From positions 306,430 to 370,429 of the forward strand of contig NZ_LMWH01000254.1 of NCBI RefSeq assembly GCF_001507435.1: a stretch of DNA of 64,000 nt, in the 5' to 3' direction. Position numbers and translations under genes: made by a program. The notes beneath the pieces were generated by a model. It made no database searches and was not told the origin of the DNA. It worked only from the letters and a program-made list of their open reading frames with translations. The DNA comes from Streptomyces sp. NRRL F-5122 (GTDB lineage Bacteria > Actinomycetota > Actinomycetes > Streptomycetales > Streptomycetaceae). Numbering within the stretch: the first letter of the stretch is position 1; every line of letters starts with the position of its first letter. This document shows positions 16,640 to 25,103 of this stretch, piece after piece.

Positions 16640-18079
16640 CTAGGGCATCACCCTGCACAACGCGTCCAGTGCACCCGCCCACGCGCTGTCCGAGGGCGCC
16701 GCGTAGTTGACCACCAGGGCGTCCCGTTCGGGCAACCGCCACCCGGAGTCGGCCGCTTCGTGGCCGAACTGCCTCAACCCGCCGACCGCCAGCCCTTCTC
16801 GGGCCGCCGCCCGGACCACCGAGCTCTCGGTTCCCCGCGGCAGCTCGAGGACCGCCTGCAGCCCTGCCGCCATGCCGGTCACACGAATGCCGGGGGCTCT
16901 CCGCCGCAGGGCCGTGACCAGTTCGTCGCGGCGACGCCGGTAGCGCAGCCGCATCGAGCGCACATGACGGTCGTAGCCGCCCGAGGTGATGAACTCCGCG
17001 AGCGTCAACTGCTCCAGGGCGCTCGTCATGTAGTCGCCGTGTCCTTTGGCCGCCACGATCTCCGCAACGAGTTCCTCCGGCGGCACCATCCATCCGAGCC
17101 GTAGCCCGGGGGCCAGGGACTTGCTCACGGAACCGAAGTAGACCACCCGCTCCGGATCGAGGCCCTGCAGGGCCCCTACCGGCTGACGGTCGTACCGGAA
17201 CTCCCCGTCGTAGTCGTCCTCCAGGATCAGGCCACCCGTGGCACGCGCCCAGTCGACGGCCGCCGCGCGCCGCTCCGGGCTGAGCGCGACGCCCGTCGGG
17301 TACTGGTGCGCCGGAGTCGTCAGCACCGCGCCCACTCCTCGCAGTCGGGCCAGGTCGTCGGTGCGTGCGCCGTGTTCGTCGACATGAAGGGCCGGGATGT
17401 GCAGACCGGCGTTCGTCAGCAGGTCGCGATACAGGCCGAGGCCGTAGGCCTCCACGGCCACCGCCCGTACCCGTCGCGCCCTGAGTGCCTGAGCCATCAG
17501 CGCCAGACCGTGATGGAAACCGGAACAGACGACGATCCGCTCCGGTTCGGCGTACACCCCGCGGGCCCGCGCCAGGTAGTCGGCGAGCGCGGTGCGCAGT
17601 TCCACCCGGCCGCGGGCGTCGCCGTAGCCCAAGGCGTCGTTCGGCGCGGCGGTGAGTGCCCGGCGGGCCGCGGCGAGCCACTGCGTGCGCGGAAAGTTCG
17701 CGAGATCCGGCGAACCCGTCAGCAGGCCGTACCTGGCACGGTGCGCGTCCGGCCTCGCTCGGGGGGCTTCGGACGCGGCCCTGTGCGGCTTCGCCCGGGC
17801 GGCCACCCGGGTCCCGGAGCCCTGCTGGGCGGTGAGCCAGCCCTCCGCGACCAGTTCGGCGTACGACTCGACCACCGTGTTGCGCGAGACACCGAGATCC
17901 GCGGCGAGTGAGCGGGAGGCCGGCAACCGGCTGCCGGGTGCCAGCCGCCCCGTGCGCACGGCCTCCCTCAAGGCCTCCGTGAGCCCTGCACGTAGGCCGG
18001 GCCCGCGCAGCTCCAGATGGAGGTCGGCGCCGAACGCGAGAGGTGGGGCGGCCGCGGACTTGGTCCGGGGATCTGCCAT
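16640..18079 (-). CDS. MocR/PdxR family regulator (GntR fused to aminotransferase)
   Basis: 479 residues from an ATG at 18079. An N-terminal GntR winged helix (LREAVRTGRLAPGSRLPASRS, quoted in part, then LGVSRNTVVESYAELVAEG) joins a fold-type I aminotransferase domain with VVCSGFHHGLALM, TTPAHQYPTG, LEDDYDGEFRYD and the PLP-lysine region YFGSVSKSLAPGLRLGW. Such proteins sense PLP or amino-compound aldimines and control PLP or amine metabolism and transport. It diverges from the MIP channel gene. TATGGT ends 8 nt before the ATG with no ribosome site, so the mRNA may be leaderless. Confidence 0.9.
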   Translation of the reverse strand: MADPRTKSAAAPPLAFGADLHLELRGPGLRAGLTEALREAVRTGRLAPGSRLPASRSLAADLGVSRNTVVESYAELVAEGWLTAQQGSGTRVAARAKPHRAASEAPRARPDAHRARYGLLTGSPDLANFPRTQWLAAARRALTAAPNDALGYGDARGRVELRTALADYLARARGVYAEPERIVVCSGFHHGLALMAQALRARRVRAVAVEAYGLGLYRDLLTNAGLHIPALHVDEHGARTDDLARLRGVGAVLTTPAHQYPTGVALSPERRAAAVDWARATGGLILEDDYDGEFRYDRQPVGALQGLDPERVVYFGSVSKSLAPGLRLGWMVPPEELVAEIVAAKGHGDYMTSALEQLTLAEFITSGGYDRHVRSMRLRYRRRRDELVTALRRRAPGIRVTGMAAGLQAVLELPRGTESSVVRAAAREGLAVGGLRQFGHEAADSGWRLPERDALVVNYAAPSDSAWAGALDALCRVMP

Positions 18080-18083
18080 GTAA

Positions 18084-18102
18084 ATGGACCATACCCCCAT
18101 AC
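18084..18102. promoter_or_regulatory. MocR-type site: ATGGACCAT plus direct repeat CCATAC
   Basis: The inverted repeat ATGG-A-CCAT (18084-18092) overlaps the first of two direct copies of CCATAC (18089-18094, 18097-18102). It lies 5-23 nt upstream of the mocR start codon and covers the putative -10 TATGGT. Direct repeats of this kind are usual MocR operators. Confidence 0.5.
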
Positions 18103-18312
18103 CACTGGAAACGTAGCGTCGTGGGTGTGACGACGAAGCACCCGTGCGCACCTGGCGCCCCTCGGCGTACGCGGGCAGGTCCGCGCGTCTACGCGTCCGG
18201 AGTCCCACGGTCCGCGCACCACGGAGGCGGAAGCGAACCACCCGCCGGATCCCGTCCCTGGCCGCCCATGCGTCGTCGGAACGGCCGGCACACCCGACAC
18301 CAGGAGATCAAG

Positions 18313-19179
18313 GTGGGCATCGTTTCCTCACTCGCACGACGGCCGCCCCTGGCACGTGCCGTCGACGAGTTCGTACTCACCACCATTCTGCTGTTCCTCG
18401 CGGTGACGGTCGTCCGGTGGCTGCGCGCCCCCGGCTCCGCCCTCTACATCACCGACCTGGACGTCGCACTCCCCGTCATCGGCGTGCTCAGCGGGATCAT
18501 CCTCACCGGCCTGATCCTCAGCCCTCCCGGACGGCGCAGTGGAGGGCACGCCAACCCCGCCGTGACCATCGCCCTGTGGCTGATGAACGCCTTCCCCGGC
18601 CGTCGTGTACTGCCCTACGTGCTCGCCCAGCTCACGGGATCCGCAGCCGGTACGGGACTCGCCCGCCTCACGTGGGGGCGCGCCGTCTCCCTACCGTCGG
18701 TCGCGCACGCCGCGATCAGGCCCGCGCCCACCTGGCAGCCCGCCTCCGTCTTCCTCGCCGAGGCGGGCGGCATGGCCGCCCTGACCCTTGTCATCGGATT
18801 CTTCCTGGCCCACCCCGGGCTCATCCGCCTGCTGCCCTGTGCCGTCGGACTGTCCGTGGGGCTCGTGATCGCACTCTTCGGACCTCGCAGCGGGGGCTCG
18901 GTCAACCCGGCCCGCCAGTTCGGCCCCACGGCCTTCTCCGGAGAGACCACCGATCTCGCCGCCTACCTGGTCGCGCCGATTCTGGGTGCGGCTCTCGGCG
19001 CCGCGGTCCACCATCTGTCCGTCCGGCTCAACACCCGTGCGCCGACCGCCGCAGACACGAGGACGTCACACGGCGGAGGCCCCGCCGTCGCCGTCTCGCC
19101 GTCCACCTCTCCTCCACCGCCCTTGCCGGAACCGTCCGACGGGAACACGCGGCCCTCGCCACGCCGAGAACGTGCTTGA
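18313..19179 (+). CDS. MIP/aquaporin family channel
   Basis: 288 residues from GTG 18313, chosen because AGGAG lies 6 nt upstream. Six hydrophobic segments; the two pore half-helices are GGHANPAVTIALW (NPA) near residue 82 and GGSVNPARQFGP (NPA) near residue 200. The C-terminal 50 residues are Pro/Ser/Arg-rich and cytoplasmic. It should pass water, glycerol or a small neutral solute. It diverges from the MocR regulator, which may control it. A second, different MIP protein is in the arsenic cluster at 23278. Confidence 0.88.
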   Translation: MGIVSSLARRPPLARAVDEFVLTTILLFLAVTVVRWLRAPGSALYITDLDVALPVIGVLSGIILTGLILSPPGRRSGGHANPAVTIALWLMNAFPGRRVLPYVLAQLTGSAAGTGLARLTWGRAVSLPSVAHAAIRPAPTWQPASVFLAEAGGMAALTLVIGFFLAHPGLIRLLPCAVGLSVGLVIALFGPRSGGSVNPARQFGPTAFSGETTDLAAYLVAPILGAALGAAVHHLSVRLNTRAPTAADTRTSHGGGPAVAVSPSTSPPPPLPEPSDGNTRPSPRRERA

Positions 19180-19432
19180 ACCGTGCGAGGCGACGGTTCG
19201 CTGCCTGCGGGGCCGGGCTTGATGTGCCCCCGTGGGCGGGCGCGGTCCGCACCGGAGCGCCTCAGCCGACCGTTGGGGCAAGGGCGGCCGGCGCCGCTCT
19301 CGCGGCATCCAGGACGCTCGAGCAAACCTCGTCGCCGATCTGAACGACGTCCAACGGCGGCGCGCCGCGGAGTCCCCCGCTCGCGATGGCCCGGGGCACG
19401 GGCGGATCGCCGCCCGCGCCCCGGCGCGCTCA

Positions 19433-20533
19433 CTACGCCTGGACGAGGTCGCCGGGACTGCTCGTCACGGTGCCCTGCGCGGCGGCGGCCCGCCGGCGGG
19501 CGAGCCTGCCGGAGAACCAGTAACCCGCGACCAACAGGGCGATGAGAACGAGCGTTTCGGTCGTTCCCCAGATCCACGTGGCCGCGCTCACCTCCTTGGG
19601 CGCGAGCTTGGGCAGTTCGCCGGGAAGGACCGTGGAGTGCCTGGCCACGTCGGCCTGGAAGGCCTGGTTGCGCGCCGAGCCGTGCAGGAAGGGTGCGACG
19701 AACAGCAACGCCGTCCCGAGGAGCGTCTCGACGGTGACCACGATGGGGAACTCCCGTACGAGGATCGTGCGCAACGGACGCGCGTCGCCCGCGGCACGCA
19801 GGGCGTCGAGCCTCGGGTGCAGCCAGAACTGGTTGAAGGCACCGAGGAGCAGCAGGACACCGAAGATGAGGATCTTCACGCCGAGCACGCGCCCGTACAT
19901 CGTCGTGAACAGCTGGGAGGGACCGTCCACATGCTCCCAGTACAGGAACAGCCCCGAAAGGGCGATGGCGGCGACGCAGCTCATCGCGGCGACCGAGAAG
20001 CGGCGTATGGACGGCGACCAGAACGCCTCCCGGTCGGCGGGGGCGATCGCGCCCGGCAGGGCGAGCAGCGCGAGGCCCGCCAGTCCGCCGAGCCAGACAG
20101 CGCCGCCGAGCAGGTGCAGCATCCACATCAGCGTCTCGAAGCCGGTGCGGCCCCAGTCCTCCGGTACCTCGTCCGGGAACTTGGTGGTCCCCAGGGCGAT
20201 CGCGCCGGCGCCCAGTCCGACGGCCGACAGCCACTTCCGGGCCCCACCCGCCGCCACTCGGCGTGCGCAGAGCGGGGCGAGCACCACGACTCCGGCCGGC
20301 ACAAGGGTGACCTCGAGCCCGGACAGACGACCGGCGTTGCTGCCGTCGTACAGCGTGCTCCACGCCGCACCGTAGTCGTAGCCGCCGCCGTCCTCCGACG
20401 CGCCGTGGGCGAGTTCGGTGAGAACGGCGGGTACGGCCAGGAGCCCCACGACCACCGCGGCCCGGGCCAGACGGGCCGTCACCGCGGCGAGCGTGTCCGG
20501 CCCGATCCGGCGGGCGGCAGGTCCCACGGCCAC
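19433..20533 (-). CDS. copD: CopD domain membrane protein
   Basis: 366 residues with about eight transmembrane segments. The copper-resistance D region is visible: WMLHLLGGAVWLGGLAGLALL (in part WMLHLLGGAVWLGG), RRFSVAAMSCVAAIALSGL, LFTTMYGRVLGVKILIFG and FNQFWLHPRL. Conserved His of HLLGG and of NQFWLHP are candidate copper ligands. CopD proteins import copper or supply it to cuproenzymes. The start is uncertain: the frame has only GTG codons at 20533/20527 within an already hydrophobic segment, so the signal sequence may be short or the start mis-set by an upstream frameshift. The C-terminal tail is cytoplasmic. Confidence 0.82.
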   Translation of the reverse strand: MAVGPAARRIGPDTLAAVTARLARAAVVVGLLAVPAVLTELAHGASEDGGGYDYGAAWSTLYDGSNAGRLSGLEVTLVPAGVVVLAPLCARRVAAGGARKWLSAVGLGAGAIALGTTKFPDEVPEDWGRTGFETLMWMLHLLGGAVWLGGLAGLALLALPGAIAPADREAFWSPSIRRFSVAAMSCVAAIALSGLFLYWEHVDGPSQLFTTMYGRVLGVKILIFGVLLLLGAFNQFWLHPRLDALRAAGDARPLRTILVREFPIVVTVETLLGTALLFVAPFLHGSARNQAFQADVARHSTVLPGELPKLAPKEVSAATWIWGTTETLVLIALLVAGYWFSGRLARRRAAAAQGTVTSSPGDLVQA

Positions 20534-20726
20534 CAGCGCAAGCGCGGTCAGACCGACACTGCAACACGAGGTGCCCGCCCCGGGGAAGGTTCAGCACCGC
20601 GGCTTCCAGCCGGCCGCCGCGTGGACAGTTCGGCTCGGGGCGGTGGCCCGGGTGTGCAGGGGTGTCCGAGGCAGCGGGATCGTCCCTGCCGGGCTCGGCC
20701 GGGGGCAGTCCGCAGGCTGCGGCGGC

Positions 20727-21412
20727 ATGGGGGACCTGCCGTCTGTCGAGCCGCAGGCCCCGGCCGCAGAAACGGCGACGGTCCGGCAGTCCCACCCGTC
20801 ATCGGCACCGCCGAACGACGATCGCGGGGCGCGCTCCCCCAGTCCGTCGACCCTCATCAGGACACCGGCCACGAGTCCGAAGACGGCGCCGGTGAACCCG
20901 CCGCCCCGCACGTCAGCACCCGTCGCGGCCCCCGTACGCGCCTGCACGTCGAGAGCCCTCACGGTGTCGCTCGGGCACACCGGCCTGCCGGCCACCGGTC
21001 GCTCCGGTTGGTTCGCCACGCAGATCCTCCTGCGCAACCAATCCGGCTCGACGTGCCACCTTCGCGGCTGGCCCGGCCTCACGTTCTTCGGCGACGGGGT
21101 CATCCGGGGCTGCAGTCAGGGCGACCCGTCACCCCGTTGCGGCAAGCCGTTGAGCACGTCGGGGCCGCGCGCCTTCTCGGTCACCCGGGCGTCCACGCAT
21201 GACCATCCCGACATCTGGCTCGCCCCGGCACGCACCACCTTCTTCACGATCGTCTGGCAGGGCTCCTACGCCGGCTACGTTTTGTCGATCCGGCCTACGG
21301 CGTCGAGATCCGGGTTCCGGGCGATTCGCGCGCTCTGACTCTGACTTCGGACATCCAGATCAGCCCCTGCGAGGGGGAGCTCCAGGTCAGTCCGTTCGGC
21401 GTGGTGAGCTGA
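20727..21412 (+). pseudogene. DUF4232 lipoprotein gene with a frameshift
   Basis: The frame containing CTSRALTVSLGHTGLP, ILLRNQSGSTCHLRGWPGL and FTIVWQGSYAGYV is a good DUF4232 domain, but after about 21282 its reading becomes random (stop at 21338). In another frame DPAYGVEIRVPGDSRAL and ISPCEGELQVSPFGVVS continue the domain to TGA 21412, including the conserved C-terminal PC and SPF. Inserting one base in the TTTTGTC at 21280-21286 restores a single product. Just before the ATG at 20727 the frame reads SAGCGG, a lipobox-like string, so the true start may lie upstream. Either an indel error or a recent inactivation. Confidence 0.65.
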
Positions 21413-21666
21413 CCACACGTGAGGCGCGCGTCGGCACAGCGTGCGGTCTCCCTCTGCGTTCCGGCCCCGGTCCCCACGTACGCCGATGCGCACTTGACGC
21501 CCTGAACGCCGACCGCCGGATCGGCAGCAACTCGCGTGAAGAAATACCGCGGCGGTGTCATCCGGGAGAGAACCCACGGGAGTTTGTACGGATGGAGAGG
21601 CGCCCTCCGTCCGCAAGCCAGCCTGGACCCCCTGTGGGTCCGAGTTCTGCAAGGAGTTGCCCGTTC

Positions 21667-22290
21667 ATGAAACGGACGCTGAGGTATTTGGCCGGCCCGG
21701 CCGTCACGGCCGCTGTGGTCGGGATGGCCACGGTGTCGTACGCCGCACCGGCGAAGGCACCGCACGACACGGTCACGAAGGCGGGAGCGACGCGGGTCGC
21801 GGCCGCTCCGGCCTGGAAGGCCCGGGCCGCGACGACGGTGAAGCCGACGGCGAGGAAGAACGCCCCGGCGCCCCGGATCGTCACGCCCGGTGAGCAGGTG
21901 ACGGCCGCCCCCGGTTTCCGGCTCTGGCTCACGGCCGAGGGCGAACACTGGACGGTGCCCACCTTCCCCGAACCGCAGTTCCGCAGCGTGGTCGACGGCA
22001 ACATCGACCCGAACACCCCCGGAGTCTCACTCCAGTCCGAGACCAACACCAACCGCGCATACCTCTCCGGTCTGTACTACGGCGGCAAGGGCACCGCGTC
22101 CACAGTCGAGATCCAGACGCAGACCGGGACGGTGCACGGCAAGCTCATCGAGCTGCCCGGCCACCCCGGATGGGGCGTCTGGTACGCCACCACCCACCTC
22201 GAACCCGATGATGACCCCGTCGACTTCGTCTCCCAGGTCACCGTCCGCGACACCGAAGGCAGGATCTACGCCCGATTGAAGGCCCGGTGA
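21667..22290 (+). CDS. Secreted protein of unknown function
   Basis: 207 residues; AAGGAG lies about 11 nt before the ATG. A clear signal peptide (MKRTLRYLAGPAVTAAVVGM, then ATVSYA-AP as cleavage site), an Ala/Lys/Pro-rich linker to residue about 75, then a compact beta-rich domain (APGFRLWLTAEGEHWTVP, YLSGLYYGGKGTASTVEI, GWGVWYATTHLEP, VTVRDTEGRIYARLKAR). No Cys in the mature part. I do not recognise the family. Its right neighbour converges from the arsI side. Confidence 0.7.
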   Translation: MKRTLRYLAGPAVTAAVVGMATVSYAAPAKAPHDTVTKAGATRVAAAPAWKARAATTVKPTARKNAPAPRIVTPGEQVTAAPGFRLWLTAEGEHWTVPTFPEPQFRSVVDGNIDPNTPGVSLQSETNTNRAYLSGLYYGGKGTASTVEIQTQTGTVHGKLIELPGHPGWGVWYATTHLEPDDDPVDFVSQVTVRDTEGRIYARLKAR

Positions 22291-22347
22291 CCTCACAGGT
22301 GTTGCCGCCCTCCTGGCGAGCGGGGGCTGCCGTACGGGCCGTGCGGA

Positions 22348-22821
22348 TCACTGACCGCAGGCGCAGCCCGAGGCCGCCGAGGTGCCCCCCGCGGCCTGGC
22401 CGGTGCAGCAGCCGTCACCCGTGGCGTCGGGGCCGGCGCTCTTGCCGAGGGTGTCGGCGTCGGCCTTGACGACGTAGACCTCCCAGGGCTCCCGGCCCGG
22501 GCCGTGCACCCACACCTTGTCCTGGCGGGCGTAGCAGCACGAGGTGTCGTTCTCCTCGAACGTGGCCAGGCCGGCGTCCTTGAGGCGGGTGGTCGCGGCG
22601 TTCACCTGCTCCGTGGACCCGACTTCGACGCCGAGGTGGTCAAGACGGGTCTCCTGGCCGGGCTCCCCCTCGATGAGGACGAGCTTCAGCGGCGGTTCGG
22701 CGATGGCGAAGTTGGCGTAGCCCTCACGCCGCTTGGCCGGTTCCGTCCCGAAGAGCTTCGAGTAGAAGGCGATCGACCCTTCGAGGTCACTGACGCGCAG
22801 GGCGAGCTGAGCACGGGACAT
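22348..22821 (-). CDS. arsI: ArsI/CadI family C-As lyase
   Basis: 157 residues from an ATG with GGGAG upstream. A vicinal oxygen chelate fold; ArsI metal and substrate residues are all present: Gln5, His62 (RLDHLGVEV) and Glu114 (PWEVYVV) as the iron site, and the adjacent pair Cys95-Cys96 (TSCCYA) that binds trivalent organoarsenicals. ArsI cleaves the C-As bond of methylarsenite and reduced aromatic arsenicals, giving arsenite. A Cys-rich tail (GDGCCTG, SGCACGQ) adds further metal binding. It diverges from arsR across a shared operator at 22840-22863. Confidence 0.9.
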   Translation of the reverse strand: MSRAQLALRVSDLEGSIAFYSKLFGTEPAKRREGYANFAIAEPPLKLVLIEGEPGQETRLDHLGVEVGSTEQVNAATTRLKDAGLATFEENDTSCCYARQDKVWVHGPGREPWEVYVVKADADTLGKSAGPDATGDGCCTGQAAGGTSAASGCACGQ

Positions 22822-22839
22822 GGCAGGGCTCCCATCGGC

Positions 22840-22863
22840 TTGCATTGATATCCATCGATGCAA
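22840..22863. promoter_or_regulatory. ArsR operator between arsI and arsR
   Basis: TTGCAT and ATGCAA bound an inverted repeat whose core is CATTGAT-ATCC-ATCGATG (one mismatch). It lies 18 nt from the arsI start and 37 nt from arsR, so one ArsR dimer could repress both directions. Confidence 0.75.
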
Positions 22864-22900
22864 CCTTGCGCCTTGAATCGAAGACTGTCAACATAGACGC

Positions 22901-23281
22901 ATGTCGAAGCAAGAACTTGTCGTGATCGGGCAGACCGATGAGGCCGGCGCGTGCTGCCCGGGACTGGTCTCCGCGCCCCTCGGCGAGGACCAGGCCATGG
23001 AGCTGGCGAGGCTGTTCAAGGCGCTGGGCGACCCGGTGCGACTGCGCCTGCTGTCCATGATCGCCTCGCGGGCGGGCGGCGAGGTCTGCGTCTGCGACCT
23101 GACCCCGGCCTTCGACCTGTCCCAGCCGACGATCTCCCACCACCTCAAGCTGCTGCGGCAGGCCGGACTGATCGACTGCGAGCGTCGGGGCACATGGGTC
23201 TACTACTGGGCGCTGCCCGCCACCCTCGACCGGCTCGCCGCGTTCCTGAAGACCCCGCAGACGGCTGAGACGACCACGTGA
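22901..23281 (+). CDS. arsR: ArsR family arsenic-responsive repressor
   Basis: 126 residues. Winged helix: LFKALGDPVRLRLLSMIAS, FDLSQPTISHHLKLLRQAGL, ERRGTWVYYWALP. The metal site is EVCVCDL (Cys63, Cys65) at the start of the DNA-reading unit, the classic ArsR position. An extra Cys18-Cys19 pair in the N-terminal extension may complete a three-thiol As(III) site, as in some actinobacterial ArsR proteins. There is no clear ribosome site, so translation may be leaderless. Its stop overlaps the start of the channel gene by 4 nt. Confidence 0.93.
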   Translation: MSKQELVVIGQTDEAGACCPGLVSAPLGEDQAMELARLFKALGDPVRLRLLSMIASRAGGEVCVCDLTPAFDLSQPTISHHLKLLRQAGLIDCERRGTWVYYWALPATLDRLAAFLKTPQTAETTT

Positions 23282-24021
23282 CCGCCCCGCTCGCCCGCCG
23301 GGCCCTCGCCGAGGCCGTGGGTTCGGCCGCCTTGGTCGCAGTGGTCGTCGGCTCCGGCATCCAGGCCACCGAGCTGACCCGGGACATCGGCGTGCAGTTG
23401 CTCGCCAACTCCCTGGCCACCGTCTTCGGCCTGGGCGTACTCATCGCGCTCCTCGGCCCGGTGTCCGGCGCGCACTTCAACCCGCTCGTCACGCTCGCGG
23501 CCTGGGCCACCGGCCGCCGCGGCAAGGACGGGCCGACCGTACGGGACGTCGCCGCCTATGTCCCGGCCCAGATCGTGGGAGCCGTCGTCGGAGCCATCGT
23601 GGCTGATGCGATGTTCGGCAAGCCGCTGGTGCAGTGGTCCACGCACAACCGCTTCGCCGGTCACCTGTGGCTGGGCGAGGTCGTCGCGACCGCCGGGCTC
23701 ATCCTGCTGGTCCTCGGCCTGGGCCGCACGGGCCGCACCCACCTGGGCCCCGTGGCCGTGGCCTCCTACATCGGCGCGGCCTACTGGTTCACGTCCTCCA
23801 CGTCGTTCGCGAACCCGGCGGTGACCATCGGCCGGGCCTTCACGGACACCTTCGCCGGCATCGCTCCCGGCTCGCTCGGCCCGTTCATCGCGGCCCAACT
23901 GGTCGGCGCCGCGCTGGGACTGGGCCTGGTGCTCGCGGTGTTCGGACGCCCGGCACCCGCGCAGACCGGCGCCGTACCGCTTCAGGGCGGACCCGAACTC
24001 GCCGCCACCACCCTCCCCTGA
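23278..24021 (+). CDS. aqpS: Arsenite-type aquaglyceroporin (AqpS-like)
   Basis: 247 residues, GTG start in a GTGA overlap with arsR. Six membrane segments. The first pore motif is altered to NPL (AHFNPLVTLAAW) and the second is NPA (SFANPAVTIGRAF). Channels of this type in ars operons let As(OH)3 run out of the cell down its gradient after arsenate reduction, replacing an active pump; the rhizobial AqpS-ArsC pair is the known case. No ArsB or Acr3 pump gene is present in this cluster, which supports that reading. Confidence 0.9.
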   Translation: MTAPLARRALAEAVGSAALVAVVVGSGIQATELTRDIGVQLLANSLATVFGLGVLIALLGPVSGAHFNPLVTLAAWATGRRGKDGPTVRDVAAYVPAQIVGAVVGAIVADAMFGKPLVQWSTHNRFAGHLWLGEVVATAGLILLVLGLGRTGRTHLGPVAVASYIGAAYWFTSSTSFANPAVTIGRAFTDTFAGIAPGSLGPFIAAQLVGAALGLGLVLAVFGRPAPAQTGAVPLQGGPELAATTLP

Positions 24022-24048
24022 CCCGCCTCACCCGGAAAGACACCTGCC

Positions 24049-24465
24049 ATGACCATCGCTGCCGAACGGCCGTCCGTCTTGTTCGTCTGCGTCCACAACG
24101 CCGGGCGCTCCCAGATGGCCGCCGCGTTCCTCACCCACCTCGCGGGCGACCGCGTACAGGTCCGCTCCGCCGGATCGGCGCCCGCCGACACGGTCAATCC
24201 GGCCGTCGTCGAGGCCATGTCGGAGGCGGGCGTCAACATCTCGGCCGAAGTGCCCAAAGTGCTCACCGTCGAGGCCGTCCAGGCGTCCGACGTGGTCATC
24301 ACGATGGGCTGCGGCGATACCTGCCCCGTCTTCCCCGGCAAGCGCTACCTCGACTGGGACCTCGCCGACCCGGCCGGACAGGGCGTCGACGCCGTCCGCC
24401 CCATCCGCGACGAGATCGAGAAGCGCATTCGCGACCTGATCGACGAGATCGCGCCCGCGGAGTGA
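24049..24465 (+). CDS. arsC: Arsenate reductase, low-molecular-weight phosphatase type
   Basis: 138 residues. The P-loop CVHNAGRS carries the nucleophile Cys14 and Arg20. SAGSAPAD follows near residue 40, then Cys88 and Cys92 in MGCGDTCPVFPG, and DWDLADPAGQG with the catalytic Asp. The GCGDxCP loop is typical of actinobacterial enzymes; whether reducing power comes from an internal Cys relay with thioredoxin or from mycothiol/mycoredoxin cannot be decided from sequence. The product, arsenite, would leave through the channel encoded just upstream (27-nt spacing). Confidence 0.93.
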   Translation: MTIAAERPSVLFVCVHNAGRSQMAAAFLTHLAGDRVQVRSAGSAPADTVNPAVVEAMSEAGVNISAEVPKVLTVEAVQASDVVITMGCGDTCPVFPGKRYLDWDLADPAGQGVDAVRPIRDEIEKRIRDLIDEIAPAE

Positions 24466-24467
24466 GC

Positions 24468-24974
24468 ATGGGTACGGCGGCCGGAGTTCGCATCGCGGCC
24501 ATGGGCCCCGAACACGCCGACGACGTCCTGACGATCTACCGGCTCGGCATCAACGAGGGCAACGCCACCTTCGAGACGACCGTGCCCACCTGGCAGCACT
24601 TCGACGCCACCAAGCTGCCCGGACACCGGCACGTCGCCGTCGACGGGACAGGCAGGGTGCTCGGCTGGGTCGCAGCCGTGCCGGTGTCCGACCGATGCGC
24701 ATACGCCGGCGTCGTCGAACACTCGGTGTACGTCCACCCCGGCAACCGCGGCCGGGGCGTCGGGTCGGCTCTCCTGCGCGCGCTGATCACCTCGACCGAG
24801 GCGGCAGGCATCTGGACGATCCAGTCAGGCATCTTCCCCGAGAACACCGGCAGCCTCGTCCTGCACCGCAAGGCTGGGTTCCGCGTCATCGGCACCCGCG
24901 AACGCATCGGGCGGCACCACGGCGTATGGCGCGACGTCGTACTGATCGAACGCCGCAGCCCTGCTGTGGCATAG
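24468..24974 (+). CDS. arsN1: GNAT acetyltransferase, ArsN1/phosphinothricin type
   Basis: 168 residues, starting 3 nt after the arsC stop. GNAT motif A is VEHSVYVHPGNRGRGVGSALL near residue 85-105 (quoted in parts: VYVHPGNRGRGVG), preceded by HRHVAVDGTGRVLGW and followed by IFPENTGSLVLHRKAGFRVIGT and GVWRDVVLIERR, the phosphinothricin/methionine sulfone acetyltransferase pattern. In ars operons this family (ArsN1) acetylates arsinothricin, an arsenic antibiotic made by soil bacteria. Stress protection against phosphinothricin or methionine sulfoximine is the alternative. Its position last in the ars operon favours ArsN1. Confidence 0.85.
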   Translation: MGTAAGVRIAAMGPEHADDVLTIYRLGINEGNATFETTVPTWQHFDATKLPGHRHVAVDGTGRVLGWVAAVPVSDRCAYAGVVEHSVYVHPGNRGRGVGSALLRALITSTEAAGIWTIQSGIFPENTGSLVLHRKAGFRVIGTRERIGRHHGVWRDVVLIERRSPAVA

Positions 24975-25103
24975 CGCGCGCCCCGGGAGGCCCGGTGTCC
25001 GGCGCCGTTCCGAGACACCGGCCCACCTCAGGACGACGGCTGTATCGTCCTCGCCGGCCTCGGCCGGCACCTCCGCGACGGGCCCGTGGCGCCGCCGCGC
25101 ACC

